NCBI GenBank assembly: GCA_025463565.1
Contig: JAODAT010000091.1
Span: 1-44,698, forward strand
Direction: 5' to 3'
DNA: 44,698 bases
Source of the DNA: Microbacteriaceae bacterium
GTDB lineage: Bacteria > Actinomycetota > Actinomycetes > Actinomycetales > Microbacteriaceae
Part shown: positions 15,626-24,158 of the stretch, one piece after another
How the letters are laid out: the number at the start of each line of letters is the position of its first letter
Position numbering within the stretch: the first letter of the stretch is position 1
Position numbers and translations under genes: made by a program
The notes under the pieces: generated by a model
Databases searched by the model: none
The model's input: the letters and a program-made list of their open reading frames with translations, nothing else
Told to the model about the DNA's origin: nothing

Positions 15626-18600
15626 CTAAGCAGACGTGCCGACGCGCTGGCCCACCACGGCGCTGATGCCGTCGGCGCGCATCGAGACGCCGTACAGCGC
15701 ATCCGCGATCTCCATGGTGCGCTTCTGGTGGGTGATCACGATGAGCTGTGACGACTGGCGCAGGTCTTCGAAGATCGTGAGCAGTCGGCCGAGGTTGGCG
15801 TCGTCGAGCGCCGCCTCCACCTCGTCCATGATGTAGAACGGGCTGGGGCGCGCCTTGAAGATGGCGATCAGCAGCGCGACGGCGGCCAGGCTCCGCTCGC
15901 CACCACTCAGCAGCGACAGCCGCTCGATCTTCTTGCCGGCCGGCTTCACGCTCACCTCGATGCCGGTGGTGAGCATGTTCTCCGGGTCGGTGAGATGGAT
16001 GCTGCCGGTACCCCCCGGGAACAGCACCGGAAACACGAGGTTGAAGGCCGCACGCGTGTCTTCGAACGCGCTCGAGAAGATGTCCTGCATCTTCTCGTCG
16101 ATCTCCTCGATGATCGACAGCAGGTCGCGTCGGGTGTCAGTGAGGTCGGTGAGCTGCTCGGTGAGGAACTTGTGGCGCTGCTCGAGCGCCGCGAACTCCT
16201 CGAGTGCGAGCGGGTTGACCCGGCCGAGCTGGCCGAGCTTGCGCTCGGCGCGCGCGAGGCGTGCCTGTTGCTGCTCTCGGTTGAACGGGACGGTCGCGAT
16301 AGAGGTCTCGACGAGCTCGACCCGCTCTTGCACCTCGACCCGCTCTTGCGACTCATCCACGGGCACCGGCACCTCTGGCCCGTACTCGGCCACGAGCACA
16401 TCCTCGACGAGACCCAGCTCTTCGCCCGCGCGCTCGAGCAGCGTAGACAGGTGGAGCTTCTTCTCGTAGACCTGCATCTCGAGCCCGTGCACGCTCTCGC
16501 TGACCGCGAAGAGCCGTTCGCGCAGGCTGTTCTCGCCACGACGCAGTTCCGCGAGTTCCTCGTTCTGCGCCGAGCGCTCCGCCTCGCGCGCGGTCAGCGC
16601 GACCCGCGCCTCCGAGACCGACCGGTCGACCGCATCCAAAACCGCGGGCAGCGCGGCGATCACCGATTCCGCCGACGCGACCTGGCGACGGCGGATGACG
16701 GCACGACGGGCGGCCTCCTCGGCGGCGACACGATCCGCCTGCAGCTGGCGCTCGAGCTGTTCGGCGCGCAGCTGCTCCGCACGAACCCGCTCGCGTGCCG
16801 TCTCCACCTGCAGCCGGGCCTCGACCTCGGTCTCGCGCGCCCGTTCGAGGTCGGCGAGCACGCCGTCGCGTGCGGCGACATCGAGGATGGGCCGGGGGCG
16901 CGAGGCGGCCTCGTCGAGTTCGCGACGGGCGTTCTCGTTCGCCGCAGCGGCATCCGTGACGGCCTCTTCGGCGAGCGCGAGTCCGCGTTCGAGGCGCTCG
17001 GCTTCGGCCTGCGCCGCCTCGACCTGCACGCGCACCCGGTTGAGTTTCTCGGTTTGCGCGGCGAGCCGTGAATCGAACTCGCGCAGCGCGGTGAGCGCGG
17101 CACTCGAGTGTTCCTTTGCAACCTCGAGGCGGCCGCGCTGCTCGGCGAGTGCGAATCGGGCCCGGTCGATGAGGGCGGTGACCGCGCCATGGCGATCGTT
17201 CGCGGCATCGCGATCAGCGACGAGTTCGAGGCGGGAGCGCTTGGCGCCGGAGCCGCCGCGGAGCACCCAGCGCGAGAGCACGTCGCCGGACTTTGTTATC
17301 ACTGTCGAGTCGGTGCCGTCCAGGCTGTGCCTGTCGAGTTCGGGCCACGCGGCCCTGGCCGCGGCCAGGTCGTCGGCGATGAACACCGCGTCGAGCAGGG
17401 AGAGCACACCGTCGGGCGCGGTGACGACACTGGACGCCGCGACGACACCCTTCGCGCTGACGGTTGCCGCGCTTCGTCGGCCCTCAGCGATGACGATCTC
17501 GACCCGGCCGAAGTCGCTCGCGCCGGACTTCTCGATGGCGTCGAAGGCGGCATCCCGGTTGTCCGCGAGCACGGCGTCGGCGAGCGAGCCGAGCGCAGCG
17601 GCGATCGCCGCCTCGAAACCGGGCTGCACCTGCACATGCTCCGCGACGAGGCCCCGGATGCCCGCGAGTCGAGCGGAGACCAGGGCGCTCGAGCCGTCCT
17701 TCTGGTCGAGCGCCAGGGAGAGCGCACCCGTTCGCGCTGCCAGCGCGTCGCGCTCGCGTTCGTGGGTGTGCAGTTCCTCACGCAGCCGCTCGATCTCGGC
17801 CTCCGCTGCAGTCACCTCGGCCTGAGCCGCTTCGTAGGCAGCATCGAGGTCGGTGTCGCCCGAGTCGCTCAGTGCGGCTTCCGCCTCCAGCGAGGTGAAC
17901 TCGGCCTGCACTGTCGATCGTCGATCGCGTGCGGCGTCGATCGCGTTCTGCTGGCGAAGCACCTCGCCGCGCACTGCCGCAAGGCGGGAGGCCGCGGTCT
18001 CAGCTTGCCCGGTCAGCTTCGAGATCTCGAGGTCGTGACGGGAGACGAGCGAGGACTGGTACGCGATCTGCTCGTCGAGGCCGTCGAGGTTGGCGCGCGC
18101 GACGGCCGTCGACGCCTGCGACTCCTGCCACGCCGACTCCGTCTCGACCACGAGCTCGCCGAGGCGGGTCACCTCCTCGCGCGCGTCATCCACCATCTGG
18201 CGGGTCACCGCCTGACCGGAGGCCTGCGTGTCGGGCTGCTGCCCGAGCAGGGCAAGCCGCTGGTTGGCGAGCGTGTACAGGCCGCGCAGGCGTTCCTGCA
18301 CCGACTCCAGACCGAACGCTGTACGCCGGGCGATGTCGACGGCGTCTCCGACCTGGGCCTGCTCGATGCGCGCCTCGCGGAGCTTGTTCTGGTCGAGCTG
18401 CTCCTGCAGCACGATGCGCTCCGTCTTGCGCTCGCTCTCGCTGCGGCTCGACGCTGTGATGGCGGTGCGCAGCTCGACGACCTCGTCGGCGAGAAGCCGG
18501 GCCCGGGCATCCCGCACGATCGCGGCGATCGACTGCGCCTCTTTCGCGATCTCGGCCTGCTGGCCGAGCGGCTTCAACTGGCGACGGATCTCGCCCGCGA

Positions 18601-19180
18601 GATCGCTCAGGCGCGTCAGGTTGGCCTGCATCGCCTCGAGCTTTCGGAGCGTCTTCTCCTTGCGTCGGCGGTGCTTCAGGATGCCGGCGGCCTCCTCGAT
18701 GAACCCGCGGCGCTCCTCCGGGCTGGCGTGCAGCACGGCGTCGAGCTGGCCCTGCCCGACGATCACGTGCATCTCGCGCCCGAGGCCGGAATCGCTCAGT
18801 AGCTCCTGCACGTCGAGTAGTCGACAGGTCTCACCGTTGATCGCGTACTCGCTGCCACCGTTGCGGAACAGGGTGCGGGAGATCGTGACCTCCGCGTACT
18901 CGATCGGCAGGGCGCCATCCGCGTTGTCGATGGTGAGGATCACCTCGGCCCGACCCAGCGGACCTTTCGTCGCCGTCCCGGCGAAGATCACGTCTTCCAT
19001 CTTGCCGCCGCGGAGCGTCTTCGCCCCCTGCTCGCCCATCACCCAGGCGAGCGCGTCGACCACGTTCGACTTGCCGGACCCGTTCGGCCCGACGACACAG
19101 GTGACGCCCTGTTCGAAGGCGAAGGTGGTGGAATTGGCGAAGGACTTGAACCCCTTCAGGGTCAGGCTCTTGAGATACAC
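15626..19180 (-). CDS. smc: Chromosome segregation protein SMC
   Basis: Condensin ATPase that organises and segregates the chromosome. The 1184-residue protein starts MYLKSLTLKGFKSF. Walker A is GPNGSGKSN at about residue 32; long coiled coils flank a hinge at about 500-640 (SALVSARLAGIRGLV...). The ABC signature LLSGGERSLAAVALL is near 1085 and Walker B is FYIMDEVEAALDD near 1110. At about residues 945-961 the linker QERVEVQERVELVETS is encoded by a half palindromic element plus an 18-bp duplication, just before the conserved LGRVNPLALEEFAAL segment. SD AAGGGGA lies 7 nt before the ATG. It is divergent from the GNAT gene. Confidence 0.98.
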   Translation of the reverse strand: MYLKSLTLKGFKSFANSTTFAFEQGVTCVVGPNGSGKSNVVDALAWVMGEQGAKTLRGGKMEDVIFAGTATKGPLGRAEVILTIDNADGALPIEYAEVTISRTLFRNGGSEYAINGETCRLLDVQELLSDSGLGREMHVIVGQGQLDAVLHASPEERRGFIEEAAGILKHRRRKEKTLRKLEAMQANLTRLSDLAGEIRRQLKPLGQQAEIAKEAQSIAAIVRDARARLLADEVVELRTAITASSRSESERKTERIVLQEQLDQNKLREARIEQAQVGDAVDIARRTAFGLESVQERLRGLYTLANQRLALLGQQPDTQASGQAVTRQMVDDAREEVTRLGELVVETESAWQESQASTAVARANLDGLDEQIAYQSSLVSRHDLEISKLTGQAETAASRLAAVRGEVLRQQNAIDAARDRRSTVQAEFTSLEAEAALSDSGDTDLDAAYEAAQAEVTAAEAEIERLREELHTHERERDALAARTGALSLALDQKDGSSALVSARLAGIRGLVAEHVQVQPGFEAAIAAALGSLADAVLADNRDAAFDAIEKSGASDFGRVEIVIAEGRRSAATVSAKGVVAASSVVTAPDGVLSLLDAVFIADDLAAARAAWPELDRHSLDGTDSTVITKSGDVLSRWVLRGGSGAKRSRLELVADRDAANDRHGAVTALIDRARFALAEQRGRLEVAKEHSSAALTALREFDSRLAAQTEKLNRVRVQVEAAQAEAERLERGLALAEEAVTDAAAANENARRELDEAASRPRPILDVAARDGVLADLERARETEVEARLQVETARERVRAEQLRAEQLERQLQADRVAAEEAARRAVIRRRQVASAESVIAALPAVLDAVDRSVSEARVALTAREAERSAQNEELAELRRGENSLRERLFAVSESVHGLEMQVYEKKLHLSTLLERAGEELGLVEDVLVAEYGPEVPVPVDESQERVEVQERVELVETSIATVPFNREQQQARLARAERKLGQLGRVNPLALEEFAALEQRHKFLTEQLTDLTDTRRDLLSIIEEIDEKMQDIFSSAFEDTRAAFNLVFPVLFPGGTGSIHLTDPENMLTTGIEVSVKPAGKKIERLSLLSGGERSLAAVALLIAIFKARPSPFYIMDEVEAALDDANLGRLLTIFEDLRQSSQLIVITHQKRTMEIADALYGVSMRADGISAVVGQRVGTSA
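16302..16349. repeat. Half palindromic element inside smc with 18-bp duplication
   Basis: 16302-16325 matches one arm of the palindromic element. Its outer end CTCGACCCGCTCTTGC (16316-16331) is repeated at 16334-16349 with an 18-bp period. Both are in frame and encode QERVEVQERVELVET on minus. The second arm is missing. Confidence 0.8.
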
Positions 19181-19275
19181 CGTTCCCCTTCCGGGCTCGC
19201 CGCTGACATTGGGTCTACGGTACCCGACCGCGGGGTTGTAGTCTGGCGGGCTGCCCCAGCGAACGGAGGTCGAAA

Positions 19276-20301
19276 GTGATCGAGCGAGTGCATATTCCCC
19301 AAACGCTGCACGATGCCGACGCGGCGGACTACCTTGCGGCGATCGAAGTGAGAAACGCGGTCGAAGCGGAAGGGTACGGAACCGACGAAATGGCCGTCAC
19401 GGCGGCCGAAGACCTGCCCGCGTTCCACAACGAATTCGAGCCGGCCGAGCTGTACCTCGCGCGAGTGGACGGAAAGCCTGTCGCGATGGCGAGCTACGAA
19501 TACCAGCTGGACGAGAGCGTCGCCTGGTTGGGAGTGAAGGTGCTGCCCGCCTTTCGACGCCAGGGCATCGGCTCGGCGCTTGCGCAGCACCTCGAAGAAG
19601 TCGCGGGCCGCAACGGCCGAAACAACCTCGCCGTCTACACGGCGTCGAGAGACGCGCCCGGCGAACGGCTGCCGTCTCCCACCGGGTTCGGGTCCGTGCC
19701 GGCCGACAATCCCGAGGTGCGATTCCTTGTCGGGCGTGGCTACCGGTTCGAGCAGGTCGAGCGGATCAGCAGGCTCTCGCTGCCGATCGAGGTCGACGTG
19801 CCGCCGGCACCTGAGGGGTACACGCTGCACGAGTGGATCGGGTCGACGCCCGAACGGCTGGTCGACGGCTTCGCGCTGCTGAAGACCCGGATGTCCACGG
19901 ATGCTCCGTCGGCCGGCATGGAACAGCCCGAAGATGTCTGGACCGCTGAACGCGTACACGCCCTGGAGGAGCAGAACCGCAAGGCGAACCGCACGATGTT
20001 CCTCACTGCAGTGGAGCGGGACGGTGAACTCGTCGGCTTCAACCTGCTCAACGCACCGGACGAGCGCGAGCGGGCGGTCATCCAGTGGGACACCATCGTG
20101 CTGCGGGAGCATCGTGGCCACGGCCTCGGGATGCTGATGAAGACCGCGAACCTGCGCCAGTTGCAGGCGGCCCGGCCCGGGCATCCGTCGATCATCACGT
20201 TCAACGCCGAGGAGAACCGCTTCATGCTCGACGTGAACGAGCGGCTGGGTTTCGTGCCGATCGGCTACGAGGGCGCGTGGAAGAAGCTGCTCGGAAACTA
20301 G
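19276..20301 (+). CDS. Double-domain GNAT-family N-acetyltransferase
   Basis: A 341-residue protein with two GNAT folds. The first, about residues 50-165, carries the acetyl-CoA loop in LGVKVLPAFRRQGIGSALAQHL. The second, about residues 175-340, has the degenerate loop IQWDTIVLREHRGHGLGMLMKTANL. Two-domain GNATs of this type include enzymes modifying small molecules or antibiotics, but the substrate is not evident. The start is GTG at 19276 with SD GGAGGT 5 nt upstream; a TAGTCT box near 19240 could be its -10. It is divergent from smc, and palindromic element copy 4 begins 1 nt after its stop. Confidence 0.9.
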   Translation: MIERVHIPQTLHDADAADYLAAIEVRNAVEAEGYGTDEMAVTAAEDLPAFHNEFEPAELYLARVDGKPVAMASYEYQLDESVAWLGVKVLPAFRRQGIGSALAQHLEEVAGRNGRNNLAVYTASRDAPGERLPSPTGFGSVPADNPEVRFLVGRGYRFEQVERISRLSLPIEVDVPPAPEGYTLHEWIGSTPERLVDGFALLKTRMSTDAPSAGMEQPEDVWTAERVHALEEQNRKANRTMFLTAVERDGELVGFNLLNAPDERERAVIQWDTIVLREHRGHGLGMLMKTANLRQLQAARPGHPSIITFNAEENRFMLDVNERLGFVPIGYEGAWKKLLGN

Positions 20302-20302
20302 A

Positions 20303-20369
20303 GCGGGTCGAGCTCGTCGAGACCTCACCGACGTAATTCGCTGGTGAGGTCTCGACGGGCTCGACCCGC
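20303..20369. repeat. Palindromic element copy 4 (GNAT / secreted protein)
   Basis: Left arm 20303-20328 and right arm 20344-20369, nearly perfect. It lies between the stops of two convergent genes (20301 on plus, 20378 on minus), consistent with use as a bidirectional terminator. Confidence 0.88.
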
Positions 20370-20377
20370 CTTCGGTG

Positions 20378-20890
20378 CTAGCTGCCGCTGGTGCAGCTGC
20401 CCTGCACGGCCTTCGCGAACGACTCGATCGTGGCGCCATACGTTCCGGAGAGCGCACCGGCCGCGATCTTCTTCGCCTCGGCCGGCTTGTCGGCCTTCGA
20501 GTCGGAGTGCAGCGTCTTCAGGTCGGATTTGAGGTTCGCCGGCAGCGGGCGGAGCTTCGTACCCTTGTTGTCCTGCCGCCACGTGGCCTTCGCCTCGACG
20601 CCGGCACCGTAACCGCCGTCGAGCGCCTTGGCGCGGATCTTCACGGCATCCGCGCGTCGGTCTTTACCAGCGGGCATCGCCTTGAGGGCCTTCAGGTCGG
20701 TCTTCAGTGCCGACGACGCCCTCCAGTCGGTGCGCAGCTGCGCGAGCGTGCAGGTGGTGGACGACGTTGTGGTCGAGGCAGCGGGTGTGGCCGCGTTCGC
20801 CGCGACCGCTCCGCCGCCCAGTACCAGCGATCCAGTGGCGAGCGCCAGACCGGCGACCGTCGCGATTCCGAGGTTCCGGAGGGATGTCAT
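20378..20890 (-). CDS. Small secreted protein with two internal repeats, unknown function
   Basis: A 170-residue exported protein. The signal peptide is about residues 1-33 (TSLRNLGIATVAGLALATGSLVLGGG...ANA). A Thr/Ser linker follows, then two homologous stretches of about 41 residues: 61-101 (ALKTDLKALK...GYGAGVEAKA) and 119-160 (NLKSDLKTLH...TYGATIESFAKA). Lysine is abundant. Only two cysteines remain after processing, C47 and C166, flanking the repeats and able to form one disulfide. SD AAGGAG lies 7 nt before the ATG at 20890; the frame is open further upstream, but that part is not signal-peptide-like. The gene is divergent from the two-component system at 21027, which may control it. 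Confidence 0.8.
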   Translation of the reverse strand: MTSLRNLGIATVAGLALATGSLVLGGGAVAANAATPAASTTTSSTTCTLAQLRTDWRASSALKTDLKALKAMPAGKDRRADAVKIRAKALDGGYGAGVEAKATWRQDNKGTKLRPLPANLKSDLKTLHSDSKADKPAEAKKIAAGALSGTYGATIESFAKAVQGSCTSGS

Positions 20891-20913
20891 TGTGTGTCTC
20901 CTTGTGTCCGGCC

Positions 20914-20946
20914 GCGCTCTGCGACCTCTAGACAGGTTCGCAGCGC
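20914..20946. promoter_or_regulatory. Inverted repeat in the promoter of the secreted protein
   Basis: GCGCTCTGCGACC (20914-20926) and GGTTCGCAGCGC (20935-20946) form a near-perfect inverted repeat around TCTAGACA. On minus, TCTAGA could be the -10 of the 20890 gene. It is a candidate operator or leader hairpin. Confidence 0.4.
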
Positions 20947-20977
20947 GCTGTAAACACCCCATTCGGCGCGTGTTCGG

Positions 20978-21000
20978 GGAATGTAAGGCGACCTCATTCC
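20978..21000. promoter_or_regulatory. GGAATG-N11-CATTCC inverted repeat upstream of the response regulator
   Basis: Perfect 6-bp arms at 20978-20983 and 20995-21000, starting 49 bp before the response-regulator ATG. A possible operator for autoregulation, inferred from position and symmetry. Confidence 0.35.
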
Positions 21001-21026
21001 GGCCGCGCTCCCGGGAGAATGGCTGA

Positions 21027-21704
21027 ATGAGCGAAACGCGGGGCCTCGTGGTGGTCGTCGAAGACGAACGGCCGATCGCCGACCTCCAGCGGCTCTACCT
21101 GACGGAGGCCGGTTTCGGCGTGCACGTGGAGAGCGATGGCGCTGAAGGCCTTGCCGCGATCCGCCGCCTGCGGCCGGTCGCCGTGGTTCTGGATGTCGGC
21201 CTGCCGAGCCTCGACGGCATCGAGATCTGCAGGCGGTTGCGTGAGTCTGGCGACTGGACCCCCGTCGTGTTCGTGACCGCGCGAGACGACGAGGTGGACC
21301 GCATCCTCGGCCTCGAGCTCGGCGCCGACGACTACCTCACGAAGCCCTTCTCGCCGCGTGAGCTGGTGGTGCGCATCAAGACCATCCTCCGGCGGCAGCA
21401 CGGTGATACCTCGGTGCCGTTGGCGGTCGGCACCATTACCCTCGACGCAGTGCAGCGGAGGGTGGAGGCATCCGGCCGCGTCGTCCCCCTCACCAGCACC
21501 GAGTTCGACCTGCTCGCGAAAATGATGTCGTCGCCCGGCCAGGTCTTCACGCGCGAGCAGCTGCTGTCGTCAGTCTGGGGGCAGGCCGACTACGGGCTGG
21601 GCCGCACGGTCGACGTGCACATCGCGCAGTTGCGCTCGAAGCTCGGGGACGACTCCCCCATCGTCACCTCGCGCGGCGTCGGCTACAGCGTGGCGCGCGC
21701 ATGA
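21027..21704 (+). CDS. OmpR/PhoB-family response regulator
   Basis: A 225-residue DNA-binding response regulator. The receiver domain (about 5-120) has the acidic pair in VVVVEDERP, phosphoacceptor Asp in VVLDVGLPSLDG, Thr in VFVTARDD and Lys in DYLTKPFSPRE. The C-terminal winged helix (about 130-225) has VPLTSTEFDLLAKMMSSPGQVFTREQLL and a recognition helix in GRTVDVHIAQLRSKL. SD GGGAGA lies 8 nt before the ATG. It overlaps the following histidine kinase by 4 bp (ATGA), so the two are translationally coupled. The regulon is unknown; the divergent secreted-protein gene is the nearest candidate. Confidence 0.96.
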   Translation: MSETRGLVVVVEDERPIADLQRLYLTEAGFGVHVESDGAEGLAAIRRLRPVAVVLDVGLPSLDGIEICRRLRESGDWTPVVFVTARDDEVDRILGLELGADDYLTKPFSPRELVVRIKTILRRQHGDTSVPLAVGTITLDAVQRRVEASGRVVPLTSTEFDLLAKMMSSPGQVFTREQLLSSVWGQADYGLGRTVDVHIAQLRSKLGDDSPIVTSRGVGYSVARA

Positions 21705-23047
21705 CCTGGCTGCGCTCGCTCGGCGGCAGGATCACCCTCGTCACCGTCGCCGTGGCCGTGCTCGCCGTGCTGGTGACCGGCCTCATCTCACTGCAACTGG
21801 TGCGTGCATCCACCCTCGGCGACGGCAAGGCGCAGCTCGTAGCGCAAGCGGACGTGCTGGCGAAGCTGCCGGAGACCCGTCGCGACACGCTCGGTGCTCG
21901 GGAACAGGCCGCTCTCGGCGACACGCAGGTCGCGTTCATCACACCGACCGGCGAGGTCACCGGAGATGCCGCCGAATATGTCGGTCCAGCCCTCGCCCAG
22001 AGGGTGCTGAGGCAGGGGCGGGTATCGACGTCCGAACGGGTGCAGGGCGCGACTGTGCTCATCGAGGGTAGATCGACGCGAGCGGGCGGCGGGGTTGTCG
22101 TCGCGCGCACCCAGAACAGCCTCGATGCGGCCACCCGAGACAGCGCGCGGCGCATCGGTCTCGCACTGGTGATCGGGGTCGCGGTTGCGATCCTGGCCGG
22201 GGTGCTGCTCGGGCGCTGGCTGGCTCGCCCGCTGGTGAAGGTGGCGGCGACCGCCAGGCGGATGGCGGCCGGGGAACGCGGCTTGCCCACGCCGGTGCAC
22301 AAGCCTGCGGAGATTGCCGACGTGTCGGATGCCCTCGCCACCCTCGACTCAGCGCTCACCACGAGCGAGGGTCGGCAGCGGGAGTTCTTGCTGTCCATCT
22401 CGCACGAGCTGCGCACTCCCCTCACCGCGGTGCGCGGCTACGGCGAGGCCATGACCGACGGGCTGGTGAAGGAGGCCGACATCGCCGGGGTGGGCGCCAC
22501 TCTCGTCGCCGAGACTGAGCGCCTCGACCGGTTCGTGGCCGACCTTCTCGAACTGGCGCGGCTGGAGGCGGATGACTTCGTCATCCATCCGCAGCCGGTG
22601 GATGTCGGCGAGCTGCTCGGGCAGGTGCACGACGCCTGGCAGGGGCGCTGCTCGACCCTCGGCGTCACGATGACTGTCTCCGCTCCGGCGATCACGATCA
22701 CCACGGATGGTCGTCGGGTGCGCCAGGTGATCGACGGGCTGGTCGAGAACGCGCTACGTGTCTCGCCCGCCGGCTCGACGGTGACGATCATGGCGGCCGA
22801 TCATCCGGCCACCATCGAGGTCACCGATGGCGGTCCGGGCCTTACTGGCGACGACCTTGCCGTCGCGTTCGACCGCGGTGTGCTGCGCGACCGCTACCGC
22901 GACGAGCGACCGGTGGGAACCGGGCTCGGGCTGTCGATCGCCTCCCGGCTGGTCACGCGCCTCGGCGGCACAATCGGCGCGACCAACGCGCCCGGCGCCG
23001 GCGCGCGCTTCACGGTCACCCTGCCGTCCGCGGCGGGTGGCTCCTGA
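21701..23047 (+). CDS. Sensor histidine kinase (HAMP-HisKA-HATPase)
   Basis: A 448-residue membrane kinase partner of the preceding regulator. TM1 is at about residues 10-32. An extracytoplasmic sensor of about 110 residues follows, containing LPETRRDTLGAREQAALGDTQV. TM2 is at about 148-170 (IGLALVIGVAVAILAGVLLGRW), then HAMP. The phosphoacceptor His is in LLSISHELRTPLTAVRGYGEAM, the N box in GLVENALRVSPAG, and the G boxes are DGGPGLTGDD and GTGLGLSIASRL. The signal sensed is unknown. Its 3' end overlaps the convergent LOG gene by 32 bp. Confidence 0.95.
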   Translation: MTWLRSLGGRITLVTVAVAVLAVLVTGLISLQLVRASTLGDGKAQLVAQADVLAKLPETRRDTLGAREQAALGDTQVAFITPTGEVTGDAAEYVGPALAQRVLRQGRVSTSERVQGATVLIEGRSTRAGGGVVVARTQNSLDAATRDSARRIGLALVIGVAVAILAGVLLGRWLARPLVKVAATARRMAAGERGLPTPVHKPAEIADVSDALATLDSALTTSEGRQREFLLSISHELRTPLTAVRGYGEAMTDGLVKEADIAGVGATLVAETERLDRFVADLLELARLEADDFVIHPQPVDVGELLGQVHDAWQGRCSTLGVTMTVSAPAITITTDGRRVRQVIDGLVENALRVSPAGSTVTIMAADHPATIEVTDGGPGLTGDDLAVAFDRGVLRDRYRDERPVGTGLGLSIASRLVTRLGGTIGATNAPGAGARFTVTLPSAAGGS

Positions 23048-24158
23048 TGAATGCCGCCGTGTCTTCGGCCGAGTCCGTCACGAACACCAGGTCGTTGTAG
23101 GGGCCCGCCTCGGTGCGCAAGGCGCCCGCGAGCGTGTCCCAGCGTTCCGTGCCGAGGAAGACCATCGGGCTCTGGTAGGCGAAGGTCGAGTAGTAGTTCT
23201 GGGCGGCATCCTGGAAGATCTCCTGAACGGTTCCCGCCGCACCGTCGGCGAAGATGATGCCCGCCAGGCTGATGGCGAGCAGGCCGTCCTCCCGGATGCT
23301 GTTGGCGAAATACTTCGCGATGCCAGACGCGAACAGGCTGGTCTTCTCGAAGCCGTAGAACCAGGTCGGGATCGACAGCGTATACGTGCCGTGCGGATAC
23401 TTCCTCAGCACCTCGCGCGCCCGGGACTGGTAGTCGGGGTGTGCGACCGTCGGGGCGTTCCGCAGGGTCGCCAGCGCGTCGTTCAGGGCGTCGGGGCCGA
23501 AGGGCGCGAGGTAGGCGCCCAGGTTGCCGGCCTCCATGATGCCAGGGCCGCCGCCGGTAACCACCAGGTGATCGCGGCCGAGGTCGAGCGCGGCGCGGGC
23601 GGCGCTCTCGTAGGCGGGAGCATCCCGGCTCACATCGTGACCGCCCATGATGCCGACGATGCTCTTCTCGAGCCGTTTCTGCACGGTGTCGCCGATCACG
23701 TCGGCGAGCGCCTCATCGATCGAGAAATCGTGGGTGCGCTGCGCGAGCGCCTCCCCCACGTCGGGCAGGTAGCTGCCGCCGGCCGAGTACCAGTCGTAGA
23801 TCATCTCGTCGAGGGTCTTCCGGGTGCCGAACCACTCGACCTCGGCGTCCAGTTCCTCGGCGGAGTAGAGGGTGCGCCGGTAGGGGTCGTACGGCCGTTT
23901 CGAGAACGGCGGGAAGACCAAGGCGCCGCGGGCACCGAGCTCATCCGTGACGCCGGGCGGCAGCGTGCAGCCGAGAAAGAGCGCGCCGTCGACCTTGAGC
24001 GTCGCCCAGTCCACCTTCCAGTGGGTGAGGTCGAGGTTGTGCACGGCGATGTCGCAGAGATCGGGCTCGCGAGCCACCAGGGCCTCGAGCGTCTCGATCT
24101 CGCGGATGTTGCGCCGCCGCGGCGGCTCTTTCATGACTCGCTGCTCGATGGCGCTCAC
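23016..24158 (-). CDS. LOG-family Rossmann-fold protein
   Basis: A 380-residue protein of the LOG / putative lysine decarboxylase family. The nucleotide-binding motif GGGPGIMEAGN is intact, but the usual second motif PGGxGTxxE reads DGAAGTVQE here. Many LOG proteins are cytokinin-type nucleoside-monophosphate phosphoribohydrolases; this longer form has an N-terminal extension of about 120 residues (LCDIAVHNLDLTHWKVDWA...) and its reaction is uncertain. The GTG start at 24158 overlaps the mutM stop (GTGA), so translation is coupled. An ATG nine codons later is an alternative. Confidence 0.85.
   Translation of the reverse strand: MSAIEQRVMKEPPRRRNIREIETLEALVAREPDLCDIAVHNLDLTHWKVDWATLKVDGALFLGCTLPPGVTDELGARGALVFPPFSKRPYDPYRRTLYSAEELDAEVEWFGTRKTLDEMIYDWYSAGGSYLPDVGEALAQRTHDFSIDEALADVIGDTVQKRLEKSIVGIMGGHDVSRDAPAYESAARAALDLGRDHLVVTGGGPGIMEAGNLGAYLAPFGPDALNDALATLRNAPTVAHPDYQSRAREVLRKYPHGTYTLSIPTWFYGFEKTSLFASGIAKYFANSIREDGLLAISLAGIIFADGAAGTVQEIFQDAAQNYYSTFAYQSPMVFLGTERWDTLAGALRTEAGPYNDLVFVTDSAEDTAAFIRSHPPRTAG

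Noticed and set aside
17108-18802. A 564-codon open frame on plus inside smc
   Set aside because: It mirrors the smc coding frame; composition is Arg/Leu/Gly-rich with no family motif, and smc motifs on minus are unambiguous.
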